64,000 bases of DNA from Nereocystis luetkeana (taxonomy: Eukaryota > Sar > Phaeophyceae > Laminariales > Laminariaceae), in contig JARUPZ010000010.1 of assembly GCA_031213475.1 (NCBI GenBank), positions 11,269,917 through 11,333,916 of the forward strand, given 5' to 3'. Under the pieces are notes generated by a model that searched no databases, had not been told where the DNA came from, and worked only from the letters and a program-made list of their open reading frames with translations. This document shows, piece after piece, positions 44,811 through 57,329 of the stretch. The position numbers and the translations under genes are program-made. The stretch's first letter is position 1. Every line of letters starts with the position of its first letter.

Positions 44811-45187
44811 TGTCAGCCAATCAGATTCACTCAATCAACGATTGGTGAGCACTACTAGCCCCCCTCTTTGTCTCGTGCACAAGTCTGTGCCTGTTCGTTT
44901 ATAAAGGATAGACCACTGACTTAGGGTTAACGAACAGTCAGTGCCAACCATACTCTCGAATAAGTAAGTGGTGAGCTCTGCTGCCTCGCTCCGATTTTTC
45001 ATGTCATTTACTCAGAGAACAAATATTTTATTTCCAATGTTCAAATCCTCTCCTTTTTTTACTGTTTGTTAACAGTTTCCAATGCGAGCATTTAAAAAAA
45101 TTGCTTGTTGTCTGCTCACCTAAAACAACTCTGCTCTGGGTGTATGCTGTTGGTATTTCGTAAAATAAAGATGTTTTGGTGTGAACA
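44811..45187 (+). promoter_or_regulatory. LTR- or promoter-like block
   Basis: Starts TGTCAGCCAATCAG (CCAAT at 44817), has TTTATAAAGG (TATA box) at 44898-44907, a poly(A)-signal-like AATAAA at 45164-45169 and ends GTGAACA. TG...CA ends with internal TATA and AATAAA resemble a solo LTR of 377 bp. No target duplication is seen, so a plain promoter followed by a short transcript is the alternative. Confidence 0.4.
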
Positions 45188-45340
45188 TTCCTCGTCGGCG
45201 TGCGGCTTTCACTTCTACTACTGAGCTACAACGAACGTGCCACACCAACCGCCAACAATATGCTTAAACACACAGACAAGCACGAATATACTACGGGTTC
45301 ATGTAGGAACACCTTTCTTTGGTTTCTCTCCCGCCTGCTA

Positions 45341-45445
45341 TTACGGGGGACCATAGTTAACAGGACCAAATATTGTTAGTAAAAATGGATAAACATATAG
45401 GTTTTTATGTGTACCATAGGTCCTGTTAACTATGGTCCCCCGTAA
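45341..45445. mobile_element. TA-target MITE (family 1), copy 2
   Basis: Perfect or near-perfect terminal repeats TTACGGGGGACCATAGTTAA and its reverse complement, flanked by TA on both sides (45339-45340, 45446-45447). 105 bp, non-coding; mariner/Stowaway-type target. Confidence 0.85.
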
Positions 45446-46322
45446 TAGATATCCACACTAGTTTCCAGAAGATTTCCGCACCCGTGCGTGCATGCCATCC
45501 TCTGTTCACCTCACAACCACATAAACAAACTCCATCATATTTTGAGCTGAAAAATGGCATTGTGGCGACACTCATAATTAATCTGCCCGCCCGCTTTCGA
45601 GGGCGCACGGAGATATGCGGACCCCGACACCTGTTCGATCGACCGTGCTTAAATTGTACGTGCATGCCGTTGATTGAGCTGTTCGTTGTTCGCCGCCAAG
45701 ATCTCAGCCGGAACATGGACCAGTTTTTTTGTGCATCGCGAGCTTCCCGTCAATGCATGCACGCCACTTTCTCAATCCAAGCTCCAATAATACTGGTGTC
45801 TGCAGTATGACATCATAATAACACAAACATCAGAGTTACAAGTAAGTAAGTAAGGAATAGACAATATAATCGCAAAAAAAGGACGATGGGAAAGATCAAA
45901 CCAACGCGAATCGAATGACGGTGTTATTTTTGTGTTCACGAAGTGGGAATCGCTGTATAATATGACCACGGGCATTGTACCGCGGGGGTGGGGGGGGGGG
46001 GCATCATTCGATTGTTATTATTAAGCTCACCTTCCGACAATGTTATAGCGTAAATGACATTCCAATATAAATCATAAATCGAATACCCTTCTGTTCGTCT
46101 TGTGGTTTGGTCTTTTTTTTTCCGGTGTTTTTGCGATTGTTTATTCCTTACTCGCAACTCTTGTTATGTATGACGGTTGTGATTCACCGCGATAATGATT
46201 CCCGCCACCCTCGGGAATAGCCCCGAATAACATGCCCCGAAAGCATTGTTGAATCGTTGCCCTCTCTCCGCTGTTCTCATTCATACGTGCAAGTACACGA
46301 ACACACACGCACATAATTAGAC

Positions 46323-46574
46323 GCGTTCTACGATAGAGAGAGGTAGCACATTTCCGTTGAAATGGTTTCTGAATGAATGACGGGGCTCCTTAACCCAAAA
46401 TCGTCGCGATGTCAATCTTGTTACGAGATATTACGTTTTGTATGCTTGGGCCGTGGAATTATTCATCGGGAGCCAATTTGATTTTTGTTGAAGTCAGTTT
46501 TAGGTATGGAGCTCCTTGAGTGAGGAGCCTCAGAAATACTAGCTAGGGTAACGCCTCTATCTATCGTAGAACGC
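46323..46574 (-). mobile_element. Mutator-like MITE, copy 3
   Basis: 252 bp, opposite orientation to 11447-11688, ends GCGTTCTACGATAGAG and CTATCGTAGAACGC. Confidence 0.75.
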
Positions 46575-46809
46575 CTCCTTAGACAATAATACCTTCTACC
46601 TACAGCAGCAGTGCGCCGAAAAAAATAGGCTTGTCGTATGTATTATTGGCGCATTTATTTGTGCGCATGATGATCAATGCAAGCGAGAGCCCATGCATGC
46701 ATACTAATGTTGTGTACCTACCTACCTGTATTACCTGTGGTATTATTATAGAACGTAGAGAAAGTGGCACAAGGGTAGCATGGGACACGTCGTGGGAAAA
46801 CTTTCAGCG

Positions 46810-47005
46810 GCATCAATAAAGGAGCAAAGACAGCAAATAAATAGAGTAGACAAGCCGAAAGTTGGCACAGAAGGGAGGTGGACTTGGTGCATGGGTTTCC
46901 TTTTGTTTCCGAGGTTTTCTTCTTTCGGGAAAGTTATGAGTGGTCCATGTTGAAGATCATGCTGCACATTGTCGGATGGCAAGAGAAATAATAATAATAA
47001 AACTA
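46810..47005 (+). mobile_element. LINE 3'-end fragment, copy 2
   Basis: GAGCAAAGACAGCAAATAAA through GGTTTCCTTTTGTTTCCGAG and CACATTGTCGGATGGCAAG, ending in AATAATAATAATA. It is truncated further than the copy at 48255. Confidence 0.6.
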
Positions 47006-47319
47006 CAGCAGCAGTAGATTTTACTTTACACCATGGCGTCCCCGAAAAGAGAAAATGACGCCCCACGCCTGGAGAGCTCAGGACAGAGACCAACCGGAGC
47101 GTTGCCACCATAGCAGGAGGACCAAAAACGAAAACATTATTCTAGCGTTTTTTCTATCTTTAATTCACTTGTTTTAGAGAACCCCCCCCCCCATGTCTAG
47201 CGAAAACATAATCTGCGGCGAGTCAAGCCATTTTTTTTTGTATGCTTGTTTGTTTGTGGTTTCCAGGTTCTCGACCGAACCGTCGCATGGGTATGTTGTC
47301 TCCCGCGAAGGTCCCACCA

Positions 47320-47343
47320 TATATATCCACGATGTCGTGGATA
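47320..47343. repeat. Perfect short inverted repeat
   Basis: ATATCCACGA-TG-TCGTGGATAT forms a 10-bp stem with a 2-base centre. A third GTCGTGGATATC follows at about 47362. Confidence 0.7.
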
Positions 47344-47638
47344 TCCCACCATTCCCCGAGGTCGTGGATATCGGTGTTTCTTATATATATATTGTACGAC
47401 TGCTGCTGTGTGATTTCCTCCCCTCATACCGCTGTACCCTTGCTTTACCAAGGAAAGTTGTATGATGGTCGTTATATAAGCCTACCACAACAACAGTCAG
47501 TCGCCCGGGAGTCCATTGTTGTGAAGTAATACTCGTATGGTGTCTATTAAATACCAGGTATGTATTGTACAAGAAAGTATGGTTTTCTGATTGTTGTGTG
47601 GGAAATGTTTTTATCTTCTTGATGATGGTCATTTAGAA

Positions 47639-47736
47639 TAGCCCATGTTTTAGGACTGCAGTCCTGTTTTGGGGGCAAACTGCTTAGAATTTGGATGGAT
47701 TCTCCCCAAAACGGAATTGCAGTACTGAAAGGGCTC
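47639..47736. mobile_element. Short palindromic MITE (family 2), copy 5
   Basis: TTAGGACTGCAGTCCTGTTT at left, CAAAACGGAATTGCAGTACT at right, AGCCC/GGGCT outer words. Confidence 0.7.
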
Positions 47737-47874
47737 TTTTTACTGTAGGGGGCCCTTCGGCCGACCAAGGAAATAGGATGCTGATGTCTCCGAAAAATAA
47801 CTTCGTTTCCGTTGTTTTACACCACCAGCTACAAATAATACTATTATTTTACTAATATTATAACGGCATATCAT

Positions 47875-48315
47875 ATGTATCATGCCCCCCCGTCCGAAAA
47901 CCGCATATTAATAGGCAGCGCTGTTCATGATGGGTCAGCTGCCTCTACCTCCGAAGCGCGCAAGCGCCAACACTACGCGCGTCCGGGACATGTGTCCTTC
48001 GACGAGAGGAGCCACAAACTAGCCACCTTGGCGGTGGAAAGCTTTGGGCGCCTCGGGGTAGAGGGCAGAAACTTCATCGACCAGCTGGCAGCTAGCGTCG
48101 TGAGGGGAAGGGATGGTGGGTCGATGGCAAGGAAGGGGGTGGTGAAGGAACGCCTGCTTCAAATCGTCTCGGTGACCGCCCAGGTCGCCATTTCGAGGAG
48201 GGTGTCGCGGTTCAAGCTCCAGCTTAGGGACCGCCAAGAAAGAAGAAGGAACAGGGGGGGGGGGGACGACAGACCCACACCGATGGCGTGGGGATGGACC
48301 TTGGATTCAGCTTAG
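47875..48315 (+). pseudogene. Non-LTR retrotransposon pol, C-terminal fragment, duplication copy 1
   Basis: 146 codons containing KRQHYARPGHVSFDERSHKL, LAVESFGRLG and ISRRVSRFKLQLRDRQERRR. This resembles the region after the reverse-transcriptase domain of LINE-type pol proteins (a VESFGRLG-like word followed by a basic tail), from family memory and not a search. It runs directly into the LINE 3' tail (48255-48535), which supports a 5'-truncated insertion. Confidence 0.5.
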
Positions 48316-48535
48316 GATTTAAGAATAGAACGTAATGAGAAGGAAGGAGCAAGGACAGCAAATAAATGGAGTAGACAAGCCGAACGTTGGCACAAAAAGA
48401 AGGTAAACTTGATGCGTGGGTTTCCTTTTGTTTCCGAGCTTTTCTTCATTCGGGAAAGTTACGAGTGATCACTATAGAAGACCATGCTGCACATTGTCGG
48501 ACGGCAAGTGAGATAATAAGTATTGCCATAAATAA
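48255..48535 (+). mobile_element. LINE 3' tail following the pol fragment, copy 3
   Basis: Same tail as at 40257 and 46810, ending GTCGGACGGCAAGTGAGATA-ATAAG. It follows the ORF 47875-48315 with no gap. Confidence 0.6.
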
Positions 48536-48623
48536 GAAACAGGACCAACTAATGTTGGTAAAATAGGTAGATATATAGGTTTTTGTGTATACCGTAGGAC
48601 CTCTCTACTACGGCCCCCCGTAA
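48536..48623. mobile_element. TA-target MITE (family 1), truncated copy
   Basis: Lacks the left terminal repeat; retains AGGACCAA, the AT-rich centre and GGCCCCCCGTAA at the right end. Confidence 0.65.
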
Positions 48624-49047
48624 TAATTACTTTGCCTCCGCTTGTCGACCGAGCATGGCATACGCTGTTTGTGATGGCCTCTGCGTAGGAGGAGGTGTTG
48701 ACGCCCTTGCATCTGCACGAGAGGGCACCCATCGCTGCTGCGATTGCATCATGAAACAAGATGACTCAGCAGCGCGAAAGTTTCGAGCTATGGGGCACCT
48801 GGGTCAATGATCTAGGTCATCCAGACCATCTGGACCATCTAGTTCCTCACCTGCCGTTCTGGGAGGTCAGGCAGGGTCTGCATGGGAGATATCCAACCCA
48901 GGAAATATACCTGGTAGGTACTATTGATACTATTAATACAGTAGTAGATCATGCAGATTGTAAAGGTCCCAAACGCCAACAGAAAAGCTGTACAGCAGTA
49001 GATCATACAAGATCGGGAATAAGCAGGTCTGCTTCGAAGGATCAACT

Positions 49048-49248
<201 letters not shown>

Positions 49249-49353
49249 TTACGGGGGGCCATAGTTAACAGGACCAAATATTGTTAGTAAAAATGGTTAA
49301 ATATATAGGTTTTTATGTACACCATAGGTCCTGTTAACTAGGGTCCCCCGTAA
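49249..49353. mobile_element. TA-target MITE (family 1) inside the (TAG)n array, copy 1
   Basis: 105 bp, TTACGGGGGGCCATAGTTAA at left, GGGTCCCCCGTAA at right, flanked by TA (49247-49248, 49354-49355), then the TAG array resumes. Confidence 0.9.
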
Positions 49354-49355
49354 TA

Positions 49356-49645
<290 letters not shown>

Positions 49646-49922
49646 TGAGGTATGAATCGATTATCTCTCCGAGAGGTGTGGTATATCTTCAGAGTGCTGT
49701 GTCCTTGTAGAAGGGTACCAACGGTCCAACTCCCGTAGAGGCTCCCAGGTATATACGTTTGCCTACCATATATGGTGGCGCGTAGCTTTGTCGAAAATCT
49801 GTGTCGGTAGCGTGAGAAACGGCCATTCTTCTTTTCGACCAAGGGTAGCAGAATTATGAGGAGTTGTATTGGGGCGAGAGACCTTTCTCATCATGAGGCA
49901 TCGAGTCGATCCGGCGCTTGGC

Positions 49923-49924
<2 letters not shown>

Positions 49925-49954
<30 letters not shown>
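49925..49954. repeat. (TA)n microsatellite
   Basis: Fifteen or so TA units, followed by loosely repeated TGTACTAC words to about 50060. Confidence 0.9.
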
Positions 49955-49956
<2 letters not shown>

Positions 49957-50069
49957 CCTGTACTATTGGTAGTGTACTACTGTTGATAGCCCTGTACTAC
50001 AAGTTCTACTATCGTTGCGTACTACCGGTGTTAATTATGTACTACTAAAACATAGCAGTAAGTATGCTT

Positions 50070-52380
50070 GCTACTTCTGCTGTTGCTACTATACGAGTAC
50101 CACGTACTGCTCTTGCATGATGCTGATGACCTACTCGGCTCTGCAGTGCTTACATAAATCGAGGCTCATAGCCTATTACCGGGATCTCCACATTGGGCGT
50201 GTGGTGCGCGATTCGTTCGGTAAGTCAGGCAGCACGCAGGAGGGGCAAGCGCTGTCAGCCGGAGGTCGCCAGAGTGGGTGCTGCGTAAGCTTCAGCTCTA
50301 AAGTATGAAAGCGGGTGCTCCGGGCCAGTCGTATTGACTATCGTTTTGTTTTCAAGAGGACAGAATGAGGAGGAGGAAATAAGAAAGACATGAATGAGAG
50401 AGAGTGCACCATGTACGGTCGATCAACCACAGAGCTGAAGACACGCCAAACTAAATCTCCAACGAAAAACCTCGGGTGAAGTCGAACCGGTATTTCAGGG
50501 TTCTACCACACAAAAACCAAGATAACTGAGAACTGATCCCTCGTGGTTCAACCGCATGTCTACTAGATCGGCAAGTAACATACCTGGTACCGCTTTACTA
50601 GCTGTACGGTCGTAGCACCTTGCTTGTTGTGCTGCTGTGGTCTACTCACTGCTGGCGACTATGTCGCCGATCAGCGACTTGAAACAAGTTTATTTCCACC
50701 ACAACAACCCTCACTCGCTCTCAATTATTAACTCTCGGAGAGAATGGGGTACAAGTATAAAAAAACTATTCCCGCACATACATGCTGTTGCCATCGCCGT
50801 GCTCGTAGAGTCCAGACCTGGATGCCCTGACTGCCACGCAGTCTGATGAGACTCTGTATAGGCGTTGTATTTACTCCCCCCAGTGGATGCGAGTTGAACC
50901 ACTTATGACCCGGAGATAGGAAGGGAATTTCGTGCCCACAGATTTCTGATTGGTCAATTTTTTTAGTTGGAAATTTTGATTGGTGGAAAATCCTTGGTCG
51001 ACATTTGTCGTCACCCGGAATCGTGCATGGTAGCTAGCCCTTGGAAACAACACTACTCCTACTGCTGTACTACTACCGCTACCACCACTGCTGCTACACC
51101 TGCTACTGCTGCTGCTACTACTGTACTCGTGGTTTAGTCAGTGTAGAGGAGAAGGGGGTAGATATGGAAACGATCGAGTGGACGCAAATATTCCCGAGTA
51201 TCTCAACACTCCTTACGCTTTGGCCAATAAATCAAATGATTATAAGATTGAAAACCAACCGCGTGTTACGTTTGTGTTGTGTGTTTTGTTGGGTTGCTGT
51301 CCCCGAAGAAAAAAATGCATCGGCGTGCATTTTTTTCTGAAGGGTTGTGGTACACCCCACCCATCAGGCAGATGCGCGTTCTGTACTACCAGGTATGGGA
51401 TATATCACAGAAAACACTGTTGACAGGCCAGGAATGAACGCGAAGCCAGAGACTCGAGCCCCGTCTTCTCGCCCGAGCATGATCAAACTTGAATGCACTG
51501 CCACATCATACTCGCATGTATGAATGTCATCTGTGTATGAATGCACTCTGGGTACCCTTTGTGCGTGCAGGTGCTGAGAGGACGGGCAAGTGCGTACCTA
51601 GTATACTACCTTTGTTGCCCATTGTGTGTACAGATGATGCTAAGAAGCCGGTTAGCCTGGAGGTAGCTTGATGCAAACCTTATCTTCACAAATGACTGGG
51701 ACCCCCTCCCTACACATGTGGCCGTACAAAACCTCTTGTTGTCGAGACTTTGAACAACGTAGTACACCATCAGGCGCACGGAATCTAGAAACCTTGTGGG
51801 GTGTTGTCCAATTCGGTACGCCTACGGGTGTGCAACATTGTCCAATATCTCCACAAGGATTCATCTACGCCCACAATGCATAATATAGGGGGATCGGCCT
51901 CCTGTGTTGCTTCACGATAGTCATACCGCCGGACGCATTCGTTTTGAGGAGGGCTCAAAAGTAGGTGCGGCAGGAAAGAGCAGGTGGCGTTTTCTCTTCC
52001 CCGTATTGGTTTACCTCTAGAAGCGTTGGCAGGATTTACACAGGTGGATGGGGTCAAGGTGCAGCAGCTCAGTGATGAACACACATACACCAGATAATAC
52101 CAGAAGTAAGTGTATAAAATCCAGAAGTGTACAAAATCGACAATCGAAATAAACGACCGCACACCGCGAACCAACAACATCTATCTGCTGGAAAAATACT
52201 AACCCCTCGAGGTTCATTTTCCCTTCATTCACAGGTAAACACGGCATCATCCCTGGAATCGACTCAAACACACTACTCAATCTGAAACCAAGATATGAAT
52301 GCTCTCAGCTCGAAAAACAATGAAACGTCCCCCCAGAAAGTCCCTGTGAGGGCAAAACGCCTCCCTGCTCAGTGTCTTTG
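50070..52380. other. Mostly unassigned; short repeats only
   Basis: A TAC/TGC-rich stretch lies at 51050-51125. A minus-strand box B-like GGCTCGAGTCTC at about 51447-51460, with weak upstream box A, could be another SINE head. No protein-coding region is recognised. Confidence 0.35.
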
Positions 52381-52388
52381 CTTTGTCA

Positions 52389-52841
52389 GGAAGTCTGCAT
52401 GTTGCTCATCGGTCGGTACAGGAGAAATATCAAAGCTCCGCAGAACACAGGTTTCCTAAACAAAAGGGTGTCGCACGTCGATGTGCTCCGAGCTCGACAT
52501 ACTTAGCTTTGTGTCCAATACCTCGCCCCCGTCGTTATCCTCGAAACCCGTGGTGCAAGTCGTTTGAGAACCCGGGAAAATAAAACTCCGCATGCATCGA
52601 AACATGATAGCCTTCTTGATGGTGTCCACTAGTGCTACGTACTCTCGCCTTCAGTGGTAAAAGGCGTGACGATTCTACGTGGCCTCGTAAACACCAATAC
52701 GCTCGCACCTATGCACATCACAGTCCCACCAGAAACTGGTCTCCTATCGGTGGCCTTGCCATCAACGAATGGCATAGTTTGCGTCCGCAAACGCCACAAG
52801 GTCGAGTCCACCGCCCCTCTTCTACGTAATACCAAAATCAC
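52389..52841 (-). pseudogene. Copia RNase H remnant
   Basis: DGKATDRRPVSGGTVMCIGA is the copia RNase H block that follows the reverse transcriptase. A frameshifted continuation carries EHIDVRHPF and TDEQHADFLTK, the usual copia pol C-terminus. Confidence 0.75.
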
Positions 52842-53106
52842 TCGCAGAAAACACCTGCTCTAAAGTACCTGTCGCAGCCCTCCAGCCTTTCGGCGAATTC
52901 GAGTACCTAGCTACCTCTCTTTCAGTCATTACAAGGTACCAAGCACATTGGTTCCAAACTCAGCTCACTAAAATGCCAGCCACTCTCGGCCTCGTCTTGG
53001 TGAAACGTCTCGGGCTTCAGACCGTGTTTGAGCGGGATTTGTTTGCTACTAGAACACACACCAAACTTAGTGGGTGTGTTTTCGGCGACAGGTTGCTACG
53101 AAGTCG

Positions 53107-53620
53107 TCAGATGTGATCGCACCTACAATCCCTCCCCCCCGCAAGTGTACCATCCACATGCACTACTACTGTTGATATGGAGACAGAGCCCAACTCGATC
53201 AAACGCATGACACACGTCAGCGGAGTACTGCTCAAAATCCTATACTCTTCGGGTGACTGGCCAGGTGCATGTGCCACGATCTCGACGCCTGTTTCACGGT
53301 TCAACGCTACCAGCTTGCTAGATATTTCTCCGCAGCCCTTGGGCAAACGCATAAAAACAATCCTCATCCAGGCTCGACTGGACGAACGCTCGTTCGGCAT
53401 CGAAATGACACGAATCTGAAGCGAACTTGCCAGATCAGCAATGACACCCAACAAACGAAAACAAGACGCTACCGGCATCGAAGCAACATTCTCAAAGAAA
53501 CCAATACCCTAACGCTGCTTGAAACCCCTTACCACCAGCCTCTTCTTCGCCCGTACCACGTCGCCACATTCGTTCGTTTTCCAGGTGTACACGCATTTCG
53601 CCAAGATAACATTGACCCCG
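53107..53620 (-). pseudogene. Copia reverse-transcriptase remnant
   Basis: VYTWKTNECGDVVRAKKRLV followed by VRGFKQR, a stop, then ASCFRLLGVIAD and FMRLPKGCGE in the first frame; AERAFVQSSLDED appears in a neighbouring frame, showing a frameshift. These are the early RVT_2 motifs. The YxDD region is not seen and is probably lost. Confidence 0.75.
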
Positions 53621-53899
53621 TCTGGCTGCTATGCCACACCAGGCGTCCCCACAGCAGCCAGACCACTGTGCTGCTTCGTCATTGCCTGGTGCCAGAGACT
53701 TGAGAACTCGTCAACGCCCGCTTCGGCGTACGAGTTCGGCGTCAAAATCTTGTTCGCCGGGCCTGTGGGCAGGAGGGGATTGCTTGTGTGATGGAGCTCG
53801 GGGGAAGAGTGCACGGCCAACATCGTCCCGCGCCGCCATCAGAGACAGCAGTCCATTCCCTGCCCTATACCCCCATGATGGTGCGCGGTCTCGCCTCTC

Positions 53900-54915
53900 T
53901 CATCCGCTCCCGCTATACATCGCCATCCTCCGGTCCCGGGTTGTATGACACTGGCTCACGGGCAACGCGGTGTGGAAATGACTGCCGCCATGGCGTCGGC
54001 TGCTCTGCGGCTGCTGCGACTGCGTCGACGACATCGGTGGCGGCAACGGCGGGGGCAACGGCCGCGACGGTGGCGGCAGCGGCTGTGGTGATGACAACAG
54101 TGGTGGCGGGCGCAATGGCAGGAACGGTGGCGATGGTGACGATGGCTGCGGTGGCAACGTCTGCGGCGGCGACAGCGACGGTGGCAACGGTAGCTGTGGG
54201 GGCGGAAGCGGCGGCGGTAGTTCACATTGCGCACCGAGGCCTTCCGGGGGATACGGCGACCCCAGCGGCGGCGACAATAACGGCGGGGAGACTCCTCTCC
54301 ACGTCGCAGGTAGCAGCCACGTGACATCCCGGGTGTATGACGTGCGACCGAGCGAAAGCAGGATAGTCTGCCTCGCGTGGTGAAAACCAGCCTTCAGAAT
54401 CAAGAGTAGCCGCGGGAACGATACCCTACCGTAACGTTTCTGATACGGGGTGAGCATGTCCGACGTATCCCTCACCTGTACTGTCATGTTCAGGACGTCA
54501 GACGCGTAGGCACGCGCTTCCGCCCAGAGAGGGCCTCTCGGCGGCAGGGGAACGCCGCCGAACAGACGAAGAGCCTCCTGGAAATATACCACCGCGAGCT
54601 CAAGCGTCGAAGCAATGCGACGCTCGACCTCGCCGTCGTTCTCCGCAGAGTCGACAGGCGTGTACTCGCGGCAAATGCGACGGCGATCCACAAATTCCCG
54701 TTTCGTGAACTTGGTGCCGTTGTCCGACCTCAGGCACTCCCCGGTAGGCGGGGTAAGCAACGAATGGATGCCAGCCAGAAACCTTGTGAAAACAGCGGGC
54801 ATGTCGGGCTTCTTTTAAGGAAATAAGTCCACCCAAACCTCGAGATGTCATCCAAGATAATCACGAGGTATCCGGAACCTCCAGCCGGCGGGGGGCTCTT
54901 CCGCAACAAGCCCAC
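53900..54915 (-). pseudogene. Copia integrase remnant with Pro-rich linker
   Basis: YLVIILDDISRFGWTYFL (first catalytic Asp region) lies in one frame at about 54880-54820. LRSDNGTKFTKREF (second Asp) and EYTPVDSAENDGEVERRIAS (with the catalytic Glu region) lie in the 54802-53900 frame, after a frameshift. SYTRDVTW marks the end of the integrase C-terminal region, followed by about 90 residues of Pro-rich linker. Confidence 0.85.
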
Positions 54916-55289
54916 GAACAGGCGTTCCAGGAGTTTCGCCTAGCGGCAGCAGGTCGTTCATGGAGCAGGCATCCTCCTCCCCTTAGTCTCAGAACAAAAC
55001 CAATCGATGCGAATTCTCCCGACACGTTAGTCCCAACTGAGCGCGCCGTCTGACCCAAAGTGACAGCATGGAACTGAGCGATGGGATTATGTCGGTCGTA
55101 AAAATGAATCTGTTGTATCTCGCCTTGGGACCAACACAGCCGCAGCGATCGCCGCATCGCTGATCTTCGTTGCCATGACGTACGACCCTGATTCCCTACG
55201 CGCACATGGCAAACTACCATCCAGCATGTGTGCTCCGTCCACATCAAGGGTCACACTGCGAGGGGGCATAACAGCGAGCAAGGAAAAAA

Positions 55290-56790
55290 CAGGTTGGCAC
55301 GCAGTTCAGGTACGTGCAAGCATCTTCACGTGTATATCACCCCCAGTGCAGTGCATGTGGTCAGTGGAAGATCCCCAAAATTCTCAATTACTCTTTAGTG
55401 ACTTTATGACTCCTATCACTACACTACAGGCCCCTCACACTCCACCATATCGAAGGAGTTTTACCAGTCACGTGAAAAGTCTCGCCCGAGACAGCAACCC
55501 ACTCCTTTTTTTCCATTGGCCCCGGTATGCAAGCACAATCATCAACAACACCACATACCAGGTACACACGTACATATGCACATATGTCATGCAGACAGCA
55601 TTTTTACATACCTCGTGGTGTATCTATAGTATACACCTCTGCTGTTACAGTTGCTTTGATACACCACATACATATATGCGTACATGGGGACGGCATTTAG
55701 ATATGCCACTCATTTTGCATCTACCCTCCTTTCTACAGTGCTGGTGTATGAGTATTGTGTTTGCCATCCGACAATGTGTTATCAATAGCATGAGCTTCAA
55801 CGTGGGGCACTCATAAGCATTCTCTGAAACAAGAACATGTAGACGTACCAGGTACGTCGTAATACAGATCGGTATGTATTCACTCATGACCCGCTGCGCG
55901 TGGCATAAAAGGCACATGTTATTGAGCCCGAGCATAAATAAGCTTCCCGCATAGGAGGGCTCTCGCCGGCGATACAGCTACTATTATTACTAGATACAGC
56001 TACTATAGTATTAGATGCAGCAAGATGCAGCTAGAAAAAAGTAGGTATGATCCATATGGTCGGCGCCGCGTAATGAAACCGATAGAGCCGATGGAGCCGA
56101 TCAAGGCGGGTCCAAAGCACACAACGCATGTGTGCACTTTTTTCTTGTCGTCGTACGTAGTGGATCACATTGATACCAAGTACGCGTTGAGATATGTTGC
56201 AAATCAGCAGCGAACAAGACAGCGTGCAAGCCCCCCCCGACACCGGCATCACACCCATCAATCGTCAGCTGCTGCAAGTTGCCAGGAGGAGTATACCTGG
56301 TACCTGGTGTACTACAATGCAGCAAGTGCACCCAATGCGGTCGTGTGTGCCCCACCACACCTTGAAGCAATTTACATTTACGGGCACCCATTGACCTTCG
56401 GAGTGCTTGTCAGAGCCACAGTTCTACAACAAAACATGCTAGAGTGTGCCACAAGAAGCATAATCTACTGTGTACAGCTAACCATCCATGCCAAAAGTAT
56501 TACGATCTACGTAGATCATCTCGATCAAAACCTGCCGGGATGAGACGCCACGCGGGATCTGTACACAGTAGTACAGATCCCACACTGGCAATGTATCCAG
56601 TAGATCATGCGGATTGTACTACCTGTAGAGCATAGGCTCCCGTCCGGCAGCATAAATTAGAGCATACAAATCATACAGATCTTACAGACCATACAGATCA
56701 GGAACCTACATATATGCCCTGTGCAATCTAAGAAATGAAGTGAGGATCGATTATCTGCCCGGGGTGTGCAAGATTTGTACATATGATAAA
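55290..56790. other. Unassigned; LINE-tail fragment and GATC words
   Basis: An inverted LINE 3' tail (GCCATCCGACAATGTG, GCATGAGCTTCAACGTGG) lies at about 55760-55815. AGATCATAC-type words resembling the 33-kb satellite occur at 56500-56720. No gene is seen. Confidence 0.4.
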
Positions 56791-56799
56791 TGCTGGTTG

Positions 56800-57328
56800 G
56801 TAACATACCTCGGGGGGCAGCGGGGGGGGGGGTACTCATTATCATGCATGGCCGTAGTCGTACGACCATAGACCCTCGCATCCCTACAATGCCGGGACGA
56901 AGCACGTCGGGTTTCACCGACCAGGCAGACATTTGCTTGCGCCAAGCGCGAAGCGCCGTGAGGTGTCGGGCGAGTCGCATGAAGGGTGGGCTGCATCTTA
57001 CTAAGAACCACTTTTGAGGCGGATTTTCTTGCATATGGATGACAGCGTCAATGAATTGATTTAATTTCTGGTGTGGCCAGTTTCCAGAGACAGCAATGGG
57101 TTTACTACGTAACTGCCTCGTGGGCGCCTCACCATATACACACTACTTGATACGATCATCCCCCTTGTACGGAGTGAAGGTTCTCCCCACACAAAAATGA
57201 TCTAACTCGACCACCAGCGGTGGTGACCGCCAAAACAAAAAACTAAAAAAAACGGTACCCTGGCTGTCTAGCCTACGTAGTGAGAGGCGTGTTTTACAGC
57301 GTCGTCGCCAACCGACGTCAACCCAGCC
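56800..57328 (-). repeat. 729-bp-type repeat, inverted copy 3
   Basis: On minus it begins GGGTTGACGTCGGTTGGCGA and is colinear with 4482-5210 through the AMSAWSVK-encoding block to the poly-C stretch. It has small deletions and many substitutions. Confidence 0.8.
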
Positions 57329-57329
57329 T

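Larger units (their letters stand above)
52389..55290 (-). mobile_element. Decayed Ty1/copia retrotransposon pol
   Basis: The order on minus is copia-like: gag-pre-integrase/protease-side sequence (55281-55087), integrase (54915-54300), Pro-rich linker, reverse transcriptase (53620-53107), RNase H (52841-52389). Integrase before reverse transcriptase defines copia rather than gypsy. Several frameshifts and stops divide it, and no flanking LTRs were found. Confidence 0.85.
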
